Assembly (NCBI RefSeq): GCF_025399195.1
Contig: NW_026252119.1
Location: forward strand, 185,883-249,882
DNA: 64,000 nucleotides
Source: Umbelopsis ramanniana AG
Lineage: Eukaryota; Mucoromycota; Umbelopsidomycetes; Umbelopsidales; Umbelopsidaceae
Direction: 5' to 3'
Positions 54,200 to 64,000 of this stretch are shown here, one piece after another (the stretch's first letter is position 1; each line of letters starts with the position of its first letter). The notes under the pieces were generated by a model. The model worked only from the letters and a program-made list of their open reading frames with translations, searched no databases and was not told where the DNA came from. A program made the position numbers and the translations under genes.

Positions 54200-56421
54200 A
54201 TGGCTTCCTCGTTACTGTCAGTGAGGGCCACTGGTCGTAGAATGGCTGCGACTTTACGCCCTATGCTGGCTTCTCGTCTGATCACTCGAGTAGCTCTTCG
54301 TCCTGCTGTATTGTCTCAAACCCCCAGGGCCCTGTCAACATCCGCATGTCGCTCCATTGCTTCCCCAATCGACATTAACTCACTCCCAGAAGACGATCCG
54401 CGTCGTGCAGAACGTTTCATCGATGAAACCGATGTAGTCATTGTCGGTGGTGGTCCTGCTGGTCTCTCCGCCGCCATTCGAATGAAACAACTCGCCAATG
54501 AAGCCGGCCAAGAATGTCGTGTTATGTTGATTGAAAAGGCTGGCGAAATTGGTGCTCATATCCTTTCTGGAGCTGTTATTGAACCACGGGCCCTCAACGA
54601 ATTGATCCCTGACTGGAAAGAAAAGGGCGCTCCTCTCAATCAGCCAGCGCTTTCTGATAGTATGAGACTATTGACACCTACCTCGTCAATCCCACTTCCA
54701 CACCCTCCTCAAATGAACAACAAGGGCAACTACATTGTCTCCCTTAGCAACTTTGTCAAGTGGTTGGGCGAACAGGCTGAAGAATTAGGCGTCGAGATTT
54801 ATCCTGGCTTCGCTGCTAGTGAAATCATGTATGGTGAAGACGGCAGTGTTGAAGGCGTTTATCTCAACGATGTCGGTTTGGACAAAAACTTTGAACCCAA
54901 GGTACTCCCCAACAACGGTTATTCGTTATGTTATGTTGCGTTGCGTTTTCAAATTTATTGACATCTTCAATTTTCATCGCCATTTTAGGATAGCTACGAA
55001 CGTGGTATGGGCATCAAGGCTAAAGTCACACTGTTGGGTGAAGGCTGCCATGGCTCTCTTTCCAAGACTTTGTTCAAGAAGTTCGATTTGCGAAAAGACT
55101 CTCAGCCCCAGAAGTACGGTATTGGCATCAAGGAAGTCTGGGAAGTTACTCCTGAAAAGCACGAACCCGGTAAGGTCGTCCATACCCTTGGCTGGCCTAT
55201 GGATATACATTCCTATGGAGGTAGTTTTATGTACCACTTTGAACCTGAAAGACGCTTAGTGGCCATTGGTTTCGTGGTTGGTCTTGATTATGAGAATCCA
55301 TACATGAATCCTTACAAGGAGTTCCAGGTGAGTATCGCGCTTTTCCCACGGTAATACGTTTGCATACAGAGTTCGTTTACTGACTCCGCCTTAAGCGATA
55401 CAAACAACACCCATTCATTCGTAACGTATTGGAAGGTGGCAAGTGCATTTCCTATGGCGCTCGTGCATTGAACGAAGGTGGTTTCCAATCCATTCCCAAG
55501 TTGGTGTTCCCTGGCGGTGCCTTGATTGGCTGCACTGCCGGTTTCTTGAACTTGCCAAAGATCAAGGGTACTCACACAGCGATGAAGTCTGGTATGATTG
55601 CTGCTGAGTCTGCTTATGATACTTTGTTCGGCGCTACTCCTCACGAATCTGGACCCGTGGTCCTCGATTCATATGAAGAGAACATCAAGGACTCTTGGGT
55701 TTGGAAGGAGTTGTACGAAGTTCGCAACATTAAGCCAAGTTTCCATGGACCACTCGGTATGTGGGGTGGCATGGCTTGGTCCGGTCTTGACACAGTTCTC
55801 CTCAAGGGTAAGGCGCCATGGACCTGGAAGCATAAGAAGGCTGATTGGGAAGCTCTTAAGCCTGCAAAGTAAGTTGATACCCCGCTACGCACATCCGATA
55901 CCTCATGCATTAAAGATTGTCGATTTGCCACTGATAGAGAATGCAAGCCCATTGAATACCCCAAGGCTGATGGAGTCATTTCATTTGATCTTTTGGAAAG
56001 CGTGTCACGTAGCGGTACCAACCACGCTGAGAACCAGCCTGTCCACCTCCGTCTTCGTAACAAGGATGTTCCCGTAGAGAGAAACCTTAAGGTTTTTGAT
56101 GGACCTGAAGGGCGATTTTGTCCAGGTATGTTTACTACCATGCACCCGCGGAACCAAAAAAATAATATTAACAACTCTCTCTGAATAGCTGGCGTGTATG
56201 AATTTGTAGACGACGAGACTAAACCTGGCGAAAAGCGACTTCAAATCAACTCTCAAAACTGTGTCCACTGCAAGACTTGCGATATCAAGGACCCATCGCA
56301 GAATATTGATTGGGCTGTTCCCGAAGGTGGCGGTGGTCCTCAGGTAAGCCCGATCTCCTCAAAAGACACCTCTCTGATACCTTCTACTAACCAACTGATC
56401 TCCTAGTATACATGGACATAA
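54200..56421 (+). CDS. ETFDH: Electron transfer flavoprotein-ubiquinone oxidoreductase (ETF-QO)
   Basis: Six exons (54200-54901, 54989-55327, 55396-55868, 55938-56125, 56189-56343, 56407-56421) give 623 aa; the last exon codes only YTWT. An Arg/Ser-rich mitochondrial presequence ([19 protein letters not shown]) precedes [19 protein letters not shown] (FAD binding, about 79-97). [34 protein letters not shown] and [20 protein letters not shown] are hallmarks of the family. Near the C-terminus the [4Fe-4S] ligands are RFCPAGVYEF and [19 protein letters not shown]. The enzyme passes electrons from ETF, reduced by acyl-CoA dehydrogenases, to ubiquinone in the inner membrane. Yeast Cir2 is the homologue. 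It complements the thiolase gene in beta-oxidation. Confidence 0.96.
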
Positions 56422-56614
56422 ATGATGCAAATAGTATAAGGTCGTTGAATTACTTTGTTTGGACAGTAGAAAAATACAAAATACGAATATAATCACAAAC
56501 AGAGAGAAAACAGTACAGCTTGCTTATAGCTTTGCCATTAATGAAAGTATAAGCTGCTCGAAAATGCAAATTGGTTTATATATATAAAAAAGTAAACATC
56601 TGGATATATAGGTG

Positions 56615-56824
56615 CTACTGATCGTTAGCAATGTGTTGTTCTGCTTCTTTGGCCTTGTCATCATCATCTGAATTATCTTGGCTCTGGAGTTTCGGCGCAA
56701 GTAGTTTTGAGAGTTGCTCCCAAGGCTTATCTGCGAGTGATTCGTCCCGCGGAGACGGAATACTTGGTTCGGCATTGATGAGGTGGGGTATACCCTTGAG
56801 TTTTGTCATATCAACAGAAGTCAT
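56615..56824 (-). CDS. Small acidic protein of unknown function (69 aa)
   Basis: Open frame starting MTSVDMTKLKGIPHLINAEP and ending in an acidic, Gln/Ala-rich tail (DNSDDDDKAKEAEQHIANDQ). DKPWEQLSKLLAPKL in the middle could be a helix. An A+T-rich TATA-like region (TATTTATAT, near 56873) lies about 45 bp upstream, which supports a gene. I recognise no family. It converges with ETF-QO. It may be a real small gene or a chance frame. Confidence 0.45.
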   Translation of the reverse strand: MTSVDMTKLKGIPHLINAEPSIPSPRDESLADKPWEQLSKLLAPKLQSQDNSDDDDKAKEAEQHIANDQ

Positions 56825-58339
56825 GGTGGTGGAAGAAGTTGCGAATTGAAGAGGAGGAAAACGAGTTGCCTATTTATATGACCAGCAGCACATCTATGGG
56901 AAGTGGCGAGGATCACTGGACCCCCCAACCGGTTATCTGTTCACCGTATCAATGAATCAACCACGTGCTTTTTCTTTGCCAACCACCACACAGTGGAAAG
57001 CATTCTCGTGACATGATAGAGCAACTTTTCCCTCTCTGAAGCAAAAATTGCGGAGGAAGTCGGTAAAATAGAGCTCTATTCCCAGTTGGGCATACTTCTT
57101 TCTAGCAACTGCGTTCAGGCCACAAATTGAGTTCAACTACTTGATGACGCTATGGAAATGTCACTCAAGGCTATCAAAGCTACGGACTTGCCCGCGGAAC
57201 CGTAAATAGTCACTTACCTGTCACAATGAATCATCCACTCAAAGGTCTTCAGCGACACTGGTAAGTTGGCGTCCAATTTTTAAGGCTTGAAGAGCATTCA
57301 TACACGCTTCTTGCCGTAAAGTTCTGATAAAAGCCATTATCGCTGTGGATTTAATGCACAACACGGCATAGTTCACGTGTAGGTCATCTAACCGAGGACC
57401 AGCTATTGTTGGTAGTACTATTTAGATCTGACACCAGCACGATGCATTCTTCCCATTACTCATACCAACAGTGTCTTGAAAGAGCAGTTTTCTGCGACCA
57501 GAAGAACATGAGATAGAGACACTCATCAAGGAAAAATGTACTGTAGGTTGCTGTGATAGAAGAGATGAGAGAGGTCCTTCAAGCAGATGCCTATTCAACT
57601 GTGCACAAAGCTTCTGTAGCACATTCGATACCGTGATGTACAGGGGGGACGGGAATATTTTGAGACAGTGATTTCCCAAATTTCGCTCTTTACAGATATT
57701 GACGTCGCGCTCCCCAAAAGCCCAAAGGCGCGTGTTGACGAGATGACATATGTTATGCTTCAACAGAATTACAACTTCAGATATAAGAGATATAATGATC
57801 GAGCTCCCAAGCAACCCTCACAAAAATCTTCATTTTAATCGTTCCTTGAGTCTCATACATTATCGTTTTAAAGTATAGACGGTCAGTCTTGTACACCGCA
57901 GTGTAATAAGTCAGTCGAGCCCAAATTTCAACATTGAAGGGCATGGTCTCTTATGCATAGAACGACAGATATCTTAGCCAATTCTGATCAAATCACTCTG
58001 AATAGATATCTTCTGCTACTCACTGGTAGGACTCCACGGGTATTTCACGCAGGCTTAATGGAAAATAACAACAATTACATATCTCGAAGAAAGGTCAACC
58101 GTGAAATGCAGGTGACCACAGCTTAAATGTTACAAACTCCCGCTGTTAAAACACAGCTGTCTTTCATTACTTTGCTTGTGAGTCTTATTCATCTATTTAT
58201 TATTCATATTCCAATAAGTAGACTTTAAGTCTTATGAAGTATGAAATGTCTACTTTTATTAAAGCGCACGCTTTTTTTCATTGCTTCTAGCAAGTATGTC
58301 ATTTACAGTTGAGTTTTTTATTATTAAAGAAAAGAGAGT
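56825..58339. other. Intergenic region with a transposase-like remnant
   Basis: About 1.5 kb. Plus-strand coding-like traces between 57145 and 57264 (see next entry) and at about 57698-57838 (DIDVALPKSPKARVDEMTYV frame after an acceptor-like ACAG) point to a degraded element. A 130-codon minus-strand frame at 57422-57814 lies opposite. The remainder shows nothing recognisable. Confidence 0.35.
57145..57264 (+). pseudogene. Fragment resembling a psq/CENP-B-type helix-turn-helix
   Basis: In frame from 57151 the sequence reads YQSYGLARGTVNSHL then TMNHPLKGLQRHW and stops at TAA (57262-57264). The Y-G-(V/L)-x-R-x-T-(L/V) core is the recognition helix region of psq-type HTH domains in pogo-like transposases and their relatives. 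The preceding helix seems to be in the neighbouring frame (DDAMEMSLKA), so a frameshift is likely. Too short to name an element. Confidence 0.3.
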
Positions 58340-59062
58340 CTACCGTGGTTTAGAATAAGGCGTAGCGCGGATACTCTCCTTCTTTGCTCGTACATCCAGA
58401 TTACGTTCTTTCCAAGTGCTTTTGCGGAGCTTTATAGGTCGATTGCCAACATACTTGCCATTCATTTCCTTCCAAGCTTTGACAAAGTCATCTGCATCGT
58501 TAAAGCTGACGAACCCGTATCCTTTTGATTTTTGCGCTCGCTTGTCCATGACGACTTTTGCTTTTTGAAATGAAGGGAACTTCGAGAACGCACGGGTCAA
58601 CATGTCATCATCCACTTCTGGGCCTAGATCTCCTGCAAACAATCGAAAATCGTTTGGATCCCATTCAGTCAGCGTTGAATCCTCCCAAGTTTCTCCTCCT
58701 GCAGTTCTTACGATCTTGGATGGCTTCTTTCCTCTTGCTCGATTACTGACTCTGTTGAGTTCTTCTATAGAGATTGGTTCAGGTAGTCCTTCTTTTGGTA
58801 CAGAAGGCGTACCTGCGTCTCCATAAGATGGTGTACTAACACCTGATGTTGCTGTAGAGGGATAATAATAGTTATTGTATGCTGTTTGGTCGTAGTAGCC
58901 GTTGTACTGTGATTGATCGTAGTAGCCATTGTATTGGCTGTAGTCGTATCCTTGCTGGGCGTAGTATTGGCTCCAGTCATATGATGAGTTATCTCCAGCT
59001 GCTGCTGCTGCATTGCTATCCCACTGTGAATTGTCAGCTCCTGTTTGTTCTGAGCCGGACAT
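58340..59062 (-). CDS. RBM42: RNA-binding protein RBM42-like (RRM)
   Basis: Single-exon gene of 240 aa from the ATG at 59060-59062; an upstream TTG would add 12 residues. The N-terminus is Tyr/Gln/Asn-rich and of prion-like composition, with repeated SQYNGYYDQ. GKKPSKIVRTAGGETWEDSTLTEWDPNDF precedes the RRM, as in RBM42 homologues. The RRM is at about 140-218: RLFAGDLGPEV (RNP2), then KSKGYGFVSF (RNP1). It ends RPIKLRKSTWKERNLD. RBM42 associates with hnRNP K and with splicing complexes in animals. A nuclear mRNA-processing role is inferred. It is head-to-head with MTG1, 183 bp apart. Confidence 0.9.
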   Translation of the reverse strand: MSGSEQTGADNSQWDSNAAAAAGDNSSYDWSQYYAQQGYDYSQYNGYYDQSQYNGYYDQTAYNNYYYPSTATSGVSTPSYGDAGTPSVPKEGLPEPISIEELNRVSNRARGKKPSKIVRTAGGETWEDSTLTEWDPNDFRLFAGDLGPEVDDDMLTRAFSKFPSFQKAKVVMDKRAQKSKGYGFVSFNDADDFVKAWKEMNGKYVGNRPIKLRKSTWKERNLDVRAKKESIRATPYSKPR

Positions 59063-59245
59063 TATGTACGATCTAGGGTATACAGTTGAAATGGACAATC
59101 GAAGATCAGGTAGGTAGCTGAATTATGGAAGAGTCCAGAAAATTGAATTGAAAGGCAAATGGGTGCACGTGACCCCTGGAAGCACCCACTTTTTTTTTTT
59201 TGAATTGATTGTCTGCTTGCTATTCACAGTCATACCTCATTCAAT

Positions 59246-60280
59246 ATGACCTCTCCATTCGTCCCTAGATCGAAATTTCTCTATGATCGGGTCATCAACT
59301 GGTTTCCAGGGCATATGGCGAAAGGCCTTCGTGTTATATCCGAAAGACTCAATTCAGTAGACCTCATTGTCGAAGTCCGCGATGCTCGTATTCCACTGTC
59401 CTCTATCAATCCCAACTTTGAAGCAACTATAGGTAGAAAGCCAAGAATGATCGTTTACAACAAGTTCGATTTAGCAGATCCCACCTCTAAAGCACCACTA
59501 CTCGACGCATTTTCAAGATACTCTCCTCATACACCTGTTTTGTTCACAAGTTCCAACACAGACGCTGGAGTTCGCCGAATACTCAATCGAGCATCTCAGT
59601 ATGCTGACAAAATACCTATGCTTACCGTCATGGTTGTAGGCATGCCGAATGTCGGGAAATCATCTTTGATTAATTCATTGCGACGATTGGGCGTTGGCAA
59701 GGGCAAAGCGGCTCCCACAGGTGCGCAGCCCGGTATCACTCGGGCTGTCGTTGGAACCATCAAGGTGCTTGAAGATCCTACGATTTACTTGATAGATACA
59801 CCTGGAGTTATGGTGCCACATATTCCACAACCTGTGGAGTCACTCAAGGTGGCTGTTACAGGTGGCATACGTGATCATCTTGCAGACGAACAAGTCATGG
59901 TAGACTATCTACTGTATCGTCTCAATCAATTCGGTAATCATGACTATGTCACTCAATTCAGGGTACCTGGTGGACCGACCAATGACTGCAACCTTTTACT
60001 TGAGTCAATTGCTCGCCGAATAGGTGCGGTCGTCAAAGGAGGAGACTTGGATTTTACTATGGCAGCAAAATATTTCTTAAAGCAATACCGACTTGGCAAA
60101 TTTGGCCAATATACGCTCGATGATGTTAGTCCAGAAGCGCTGGAACGCTTCTTTTCCGAATCCAGGGACTTTGATAAAGACATGTCGGCTAGCCGAAGGC
60201 AGGAAAAGAAGCTGGCCAAATTGCAAGCAAGAAAGGAGCAGCGGGAACGTCACTCTAAAATAATGACTGAAGTAGTATAA
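59246..60280 (+). CDS. MTG1: Mitochondrial ribosome-associated GTPase 1
   Basis: Single-exon gene of 344 aa with circularly permuted GTPase motifs of the YlqF/RbgA family: NKFDLAD (G4, about 72), TSSNT (G5), GMPNVGKSS (G1, about 130), the GITR loop (G2) and DTPGV (G3). The N-terminal WFPGHMAKG is diagnostic for MTG1/RbgA. A helical C-terminal domain follows (GGDLDFTMAAKYFLKQYRLGKFG), with a basic tail. It is required for late assembly of the large mitochondrial ribosomal subunit, at the matrix side of the inner membrane. No separate presequence is obvious; the RSKFLYDRVINW start may suffice. The ATG at 59246 has a TCAATATGAC context. Confidence 0.95.
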   Translation: MTSPFVPRSKFLYDRVINWFPGHMAKGLRVISERLNSVDLIVEVRDARIPLSSINPNFEATIGRKPRMIVYNKFDLADPTSKAPLLDAFSRYSPHTPVLFTSSNTDAGVRRILNRASQYADKIPMLTVMVVGMPNVGKSSLINSLRRLGVGKGKAAPTGAQPGITRAVVGTIKVLEDPTIYLIDTPGVMVPHIPQPVESLKVAVTGGIRDHLADEQVMVDYLLYRLNQFGNHDYVTQFRVPGGPTNDCNLLLESIARRIGAVVKGGDLDFTMAAKYFLKQYRLGKFGQYTLDDVSPEALERFFSESRDFDKDMSASRRQEKKLAKLQARKEQRERHSKIMTEVV

Positions 60281-60377
60281 ATGTACTTTACATCGTCGCA
60301 TTCATAGATCCAACTAGAATCATTTTGCATATTTCAATTGTAATATAATCACACCAACAATGGCTTTCTATAATCTT

Positions 60378-63187
60378 CTACTTTTGTACATTTGATATGA
60401 GGAAAGCTAGTTCTTCGGCTGCTTCGTCTAATCGAGCCTCCTGCTCCCCACCTCCTCCGAAATGACCACGATCGGTGTCAATTCGACATAATGCTACAGC
60501 GCCTTTATGCTCTATTTCTCGCCGGAGCCTTGATATGTACTTTAGGGGTTGAGACACTTGAACTCTCTGGTCTTTAAGACCACCCGTCAATAGCACAGAA
60601 GGATAGCTACTTGCACTGGTGCCAATAATATTTTCGTATGGTGAGTAGCTGGCGATGTTTTCGTAATCTGCTTTATCGTCAGTCGGGTTGCCCCATTCTG
60701 GATATTCAACTTGAGTCAGCGGAAGGTCAGGATTAAGCATGGCCGAAAGAGGATCTACAAAAGGAACTCGAAGCACGATCGCTTTGAACAACTCTGGTCT
60801 CATGTGAACCATAGCACCCACTAGTAATCCACCTGCACTAGTGCCCATGGCTGCTAACAGTTTGGGTGATGTGAGGTTTTTGTCAATCAAATGCTCAGCA
60901 ACAGCAATAAAGTCTTGGAAGCTGTTTTTCTTGTGGAGAAGCTTGCCATTCTCATACCAGTCTCGGCCAAGCTCACTTCCACCTCTGTATCAATGAGCAT
61001 TGGAGTAAATTTGAGTTAGATATGAAAGAAATATGTCCACTGATTTCCGCAGGTACCTGTATTACTTGCCTGACATGGGGTAATGCAATCACCCATCCTC
61101 TTTCCAAGAGGGAAAAGTTTTCTATTCGGAAATCCGGATCGGTCGTTATACCGTATGCTCCGTAGGAACGCATCAACACTGGGTTTTTTCCATTCAGCTT
61201 GAGGTCTTTCTGATGCAGTAAGGTTACAGGAACCTGGGCTCCATCATGTGATTCGACATGTATTTGCGAGCAGGTATACTTCTTTCTATCGAATTCTATT
61301 GGAGAAAATCAGTAAGAAATCATTGAAGACGTTCGCTGAGGTAAAACCTACTATGGATGGGGTGCACTCGCACGGATCGAAGCGTCTGCTTATCCATATT
61401 GTATTCCCAAGTTGATTCGTGCTCGTATGGCGATGTAACAGAAAATCTAAAAGTATTTGTATCGAAATCCTGAACGAGAATACAAATTAGCGTCATTGAA
61501 CTTTCTAACAGCCGTATTATCTGTTTCCTTTCACATACTAAGTTTGTTCCGGGATGGACGATGCAAAACCGTTCGGGTAACTCTACTTCAAGCTTGGTTC
61601 CCGTCTTCAAGTCGTAACAAAGTATCATAGGTAACCCATCGCGTCTTCCATATAGTACAATGCGATTTTTAAACAGATCAACGTCCTCTATTTTCTCGGT
61701 CGCAGATACTGTAATCAAATCTTTCCAATGTTGCATATCTGGCTTGTCTTGACCAGCTGTGACTAGCTTAAAGTTTTTGGCATCTCCAGCGTTTGTTAGA
61801 ACATATAGCTGGTTGTCATGGTGATCAACAAAATACTCCAAGTTCTCTTTGCGTCCTTGTACCAGCTGTAATGAGGGTTGGAGGCCTTCCGAATAATCAT
61901 GTAAGGCATCTATTAGCCGGACTTCCGAAGAAGATAGCGAGTTTGCATTTATCGTGATATATTTCTGCGCATCAAAAGGGCAATGTTACTTCAACCTTCT
62001 TGCCATGTACCTTGTTACGCTGTTAGCTCACCATATCCTTTGTGCTAGAAATGTCTACAAATGTTGTTTCATCTTTATCTTCATAAATGAGAATATCTTC
62101 TTCTTGAGAAGTTCCAACTATGTGCGCGTAAACCTTTATCGCATTGACAGCAAAGGGTTAGCAATGATAAGTTTAAGATCTGTTCCGTTTAAAACAATAG
62201 CCTAAGACCAGATCCATGGATCTCACCTTGTTTGGCCGAAGTTGGTCACTAGTGACAGTGTAATACACGGTCTTGTTATCATTAGCCCAAACAAAATTGA
62301 AGATATCTTCCAAAATATCGCCCTGAAGAGGTTAAAGCTTATAGTGTAAATGAAATGAATGCAGCAACAGCATAGCCGATTATATACAAACCTTTAAATT
62401 CATGGCGCCAGAGAGATCCTTGAAATGAAGATTTCCAACTTCCTCTCCTTCCCTCTCTGTTTGATATGCGAAAATGCTGTGATTCGGCGACAATAGCACT
62501 TTGCGTATTGATAAATTTGTCATTCTGAGATACTTGGAGTCAAGCAGAACTTCCTATAGTTTAAAGCGTATGGTTATTAGGAGAAAGTAAATAGCTGAAG
62601 TAACCACGTTTGCTATCAGTTACCTCTTGAGTATGCCCAATCAGCTTGCGACAGTACACCATTCCCGCCTTTGACGTCTTGGAGTAGTATTCGTACCCAT
62701 GTGCTCGTGTTGATAATGGAGGAAGAAGCTTTGGTGTATGTAGTATCTTTTGCATCTCCTGTTATTATATAGAGTGTTGTTAGAGACGGAAAATATTCTG
62801 CTTTTTTGCAGACTGTGTTATATTAGACTAGTACATACTCTGCGTAATACTCTTTGCAAAAACGATGTGCTTTTCAACATATGATTTGAATATCTATAGA
62901 GACCTTAATAAAAATAAAATTGAACACAAGATTAAAGCAAGAAAATCACTTACTCATTCTCCTTCTGAATCAACTCCCATACAGCCTGCTCAATGATAGT
63001 CGTGTTGTCAGTCGATATGACGCATAATACAACACTCGCGTCTCGAATTATTGCTTAATCGGATACTTGCCCCATTGTTGATATCTTCAATCCATTTATA
63101 TTCATCAATACGTTTATATCCATGATGTGTGGTCGAGACATTGTCTTGTCTAGGGGATGGCGGCGGCACGTCTCTGTCGTTGACACA
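60378..63187 (-). CDS. Oligopeptidase B-like serine peptidase (S9A), 5' exon not found
   Basis: Eleven supported exons join in phase to 691 codons: 63187-63071, 62985-62954, 62893-62839, 62758-62624, 62553-62392, 62322-62227, 62133-62032, 61964-61539, 61469-61352, 61295-61070, 60984-60378. The N-terminal part (HHGYKRIDEYKWIED) and the propeller match oligopeptidase B (GTSQEEDILIYED, VRVHPIHKFDRKKY, VLMRSYGAYG). The catalytic domain has GTSAGGLL (nucleophilic Ser), GLKDQRV (Asp) and DRGHFGG (His). It cleaves short peptides after basic residues in the family; specificity here is untested. Introns 1 (63070-62986) and 10 (61069-60985) begin GCAAGT, giving GC-AG introns. No in-frame ATG exists in the first exon, which is preceded by TAG, so an upstream coding exon must exist. 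Confidence 0.88.
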
Positions 63188-63859
63188 CTACAGCTTAATA
63201 TCTTCTCGGAACTTGTACACTGGGTCAATGGATTTTGTCAAAAGCTATTCACCTTGCAAACTTTTTTTTTATGGAGGCTAGAATGGAACCATTCCTAACT
63301 GTCGCTAACTGTATAGGCTGTCTTTGCAATAACCCGGCATGGGCAAATTTGTGCCTTTGAGTTGGAACAGTGTCAGAACAGTAACTAGGTATTACATAAA
63401 AGACAAGGAGTAAACTTACACATGCAAATGCGTCAGGGAACAGAGCTTGGTACTATTCCAAAGAGGATTCATAGTGGATTTTAAGGAGGACGAATGTGTG
63501 TAATGTGTCCTTCAATTCATGCAATCGTTAAAGGCAATCAGGAACAAGTTCTTTTTGAGCCTCACCAAGAAAAATATAAAAACCAGCCTCAGTGTGGCTG
63601 CTGTGGCTAACTGGCAATTTTACTCTGAGAATTATTTTGCGCCAATGAAAAAAAATCATTATTACGATACCAGAGCAGAGAGCCTGAAATTTTTTTCTCG
63701 CAATCATTAGTAACTGGCAGGAGGAGAACAGATTCAAACAAGTATACTCACAAATAAAATAGTGGATATATTCGTGTTTTTGAAAGGCATTCGTCAGAAT
63801 TCATTTTTCAAAGCTTGCCATTTTTATGAACGCTTACCAGTTTTGAGGCTGTAAATATC
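63188..63859. other. Interval that should contain the first exon of the peptidase gene
   Basis: The minus strand here has candidate short exons with GT-AG borders, such as ATG...CAT GT before GTAAGTTTACTC at about 63418-63453 (MNPLWNSTKLCSLTHLHV) and a piece ending TTTGCAAG before GTGAAT near 63252. I could not join them to the main gene in frame. No other gene seen. Confidence 0.35.
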
Positions 63860-64000
63860 TTAATCATCTTCACTAGGAAGAGAAACCACATTCGTAGTGG
63901 CGATATGATATAGTGGTTGCTGTGCAGGCGGCCTTGCGAAAGCAATTGGACGTTGGTCACCGGCCCAGATAGATTGTGCAATTTGAAACATATTTTTGCT
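63860..64000 (-). CDS. C-terminal end of an unidentified gene, cut by the right edge
   Basis: A minus-strand frame enters from the edge and ends at TAA (63862-63860) after 47 codons. The sequence is coding-like (FQIAQSIWAGDQRPIAFARP, then QQPLYHIATTNVVSLPSEDD). It contains an ATG at codon 4, so it could also be a complete 43-codon frame or a last exon. I recognise no family. Its stop lies 673 bp from the first known peptidase exon. Confidence 0.35.
   Translation of the reverse strand, partial: SKNMFQIAQSIWAGDQRPIAFARPPAQQPLYHIATTNVVSLPSEDD

Noticed and set aside
57422-57814. 130-codon minus-strand frame
   Set aside because: Opposite strand has equally coding-like sequence, and I find no motif. 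Kept only as part of the possible transposase remnant region.

Overview
This is nuclear DNA of a filamentous fungus, most likely an early-diverging lineage such as Mucoromycota (inference). Signs of this are dense intron-containing genes, short introns (about 50-130 bp) with GTAAGT-like donors and CTAAC/CTGAC-like branch sites, moderate A+T, and fungal genes (HOG1 kinase, CreA/Mig1-type zinc finger, PTR2 transporter, MRH4, AIM41, ALG5) beside homologues that many Dikarya lack or hide (Trax, a MERIT40/BABAM1-like protein). There are no bacterial operons, rRNA genes, CRISPR arrays or recognisable tRNA genes. I rebuilt about 28 genes by joining exons and checking splice phase by hand. Every multi-exon model closes in frame except the start of the prolyl-oligopeptidase-like gene.

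Layout. 1-0.8 kb: decayed Gag-like retroelement. 1.6-5.2 kb: RGS protein and Axl2-like adhesin. 7.2-9.3 kb: Rho GTPase and AIM41. 10.1-14.0 kb: HOG1 and ADE13. 15.4-20.8 kb: small Ser-rich protein, MDP-1 phosphatase, RSC8/SWI3 and MRH4. 21.3-26.0 kb: thiolase, coiled-coil protein and RS-rich disordered protein. 26-29 kb: gene-poor, with possible small genes. 29.2-34.7 kb: CreA-like zinc finger, ALG5 and a decayed reading frame. 35.0-39.4 kb: PTR2 transporter, Trax and a membrane J-protein. 40.2-47.5 kb: small membrane protein, PSP1 protein, CDT2, and the MERIT40-like gene transcribed divergently from CDT2. 47.7-54.1 kb: coiled-coil protein, short-chain dehydrogenase, four-span membrane protein and BSD-domain protein. 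54.2-60.3 kb: ETF-QO, small protein, transposase remnant, RBM42 and MTG1. 60.4-63.2 kb: oligopeptidase B-like enzyme with two GC-AG introns. Right edge: tail of another gene.

How the genes relate. There is no metabolic cluster; this is ordinary housekeeping and signalling chromatin. Some genes share themes. Thiolase and ETF-QO both serve mitochondrial beta-oxidation. AIM41, MRH4 and MTG1 serve mitochondrial translation. RGS, Rho, HOG1 and Axl2-like proteins concern signalling and cell-wall polarity. CDT2 and the MERIT40-like gene are a head-to-head pair of ubiquitin and genome-maintenance genes, with an MCB-type ACGCGT box 61 bp before CDT2.

I found no clearly new system. The best leads are the CDT2/MERIT40 pair, two identical GC-AG donors in one gene, micro-exons in the PSP1 gene, tandem duplications in regulatory DNA, and three decayed mobile-element-like reading frames.
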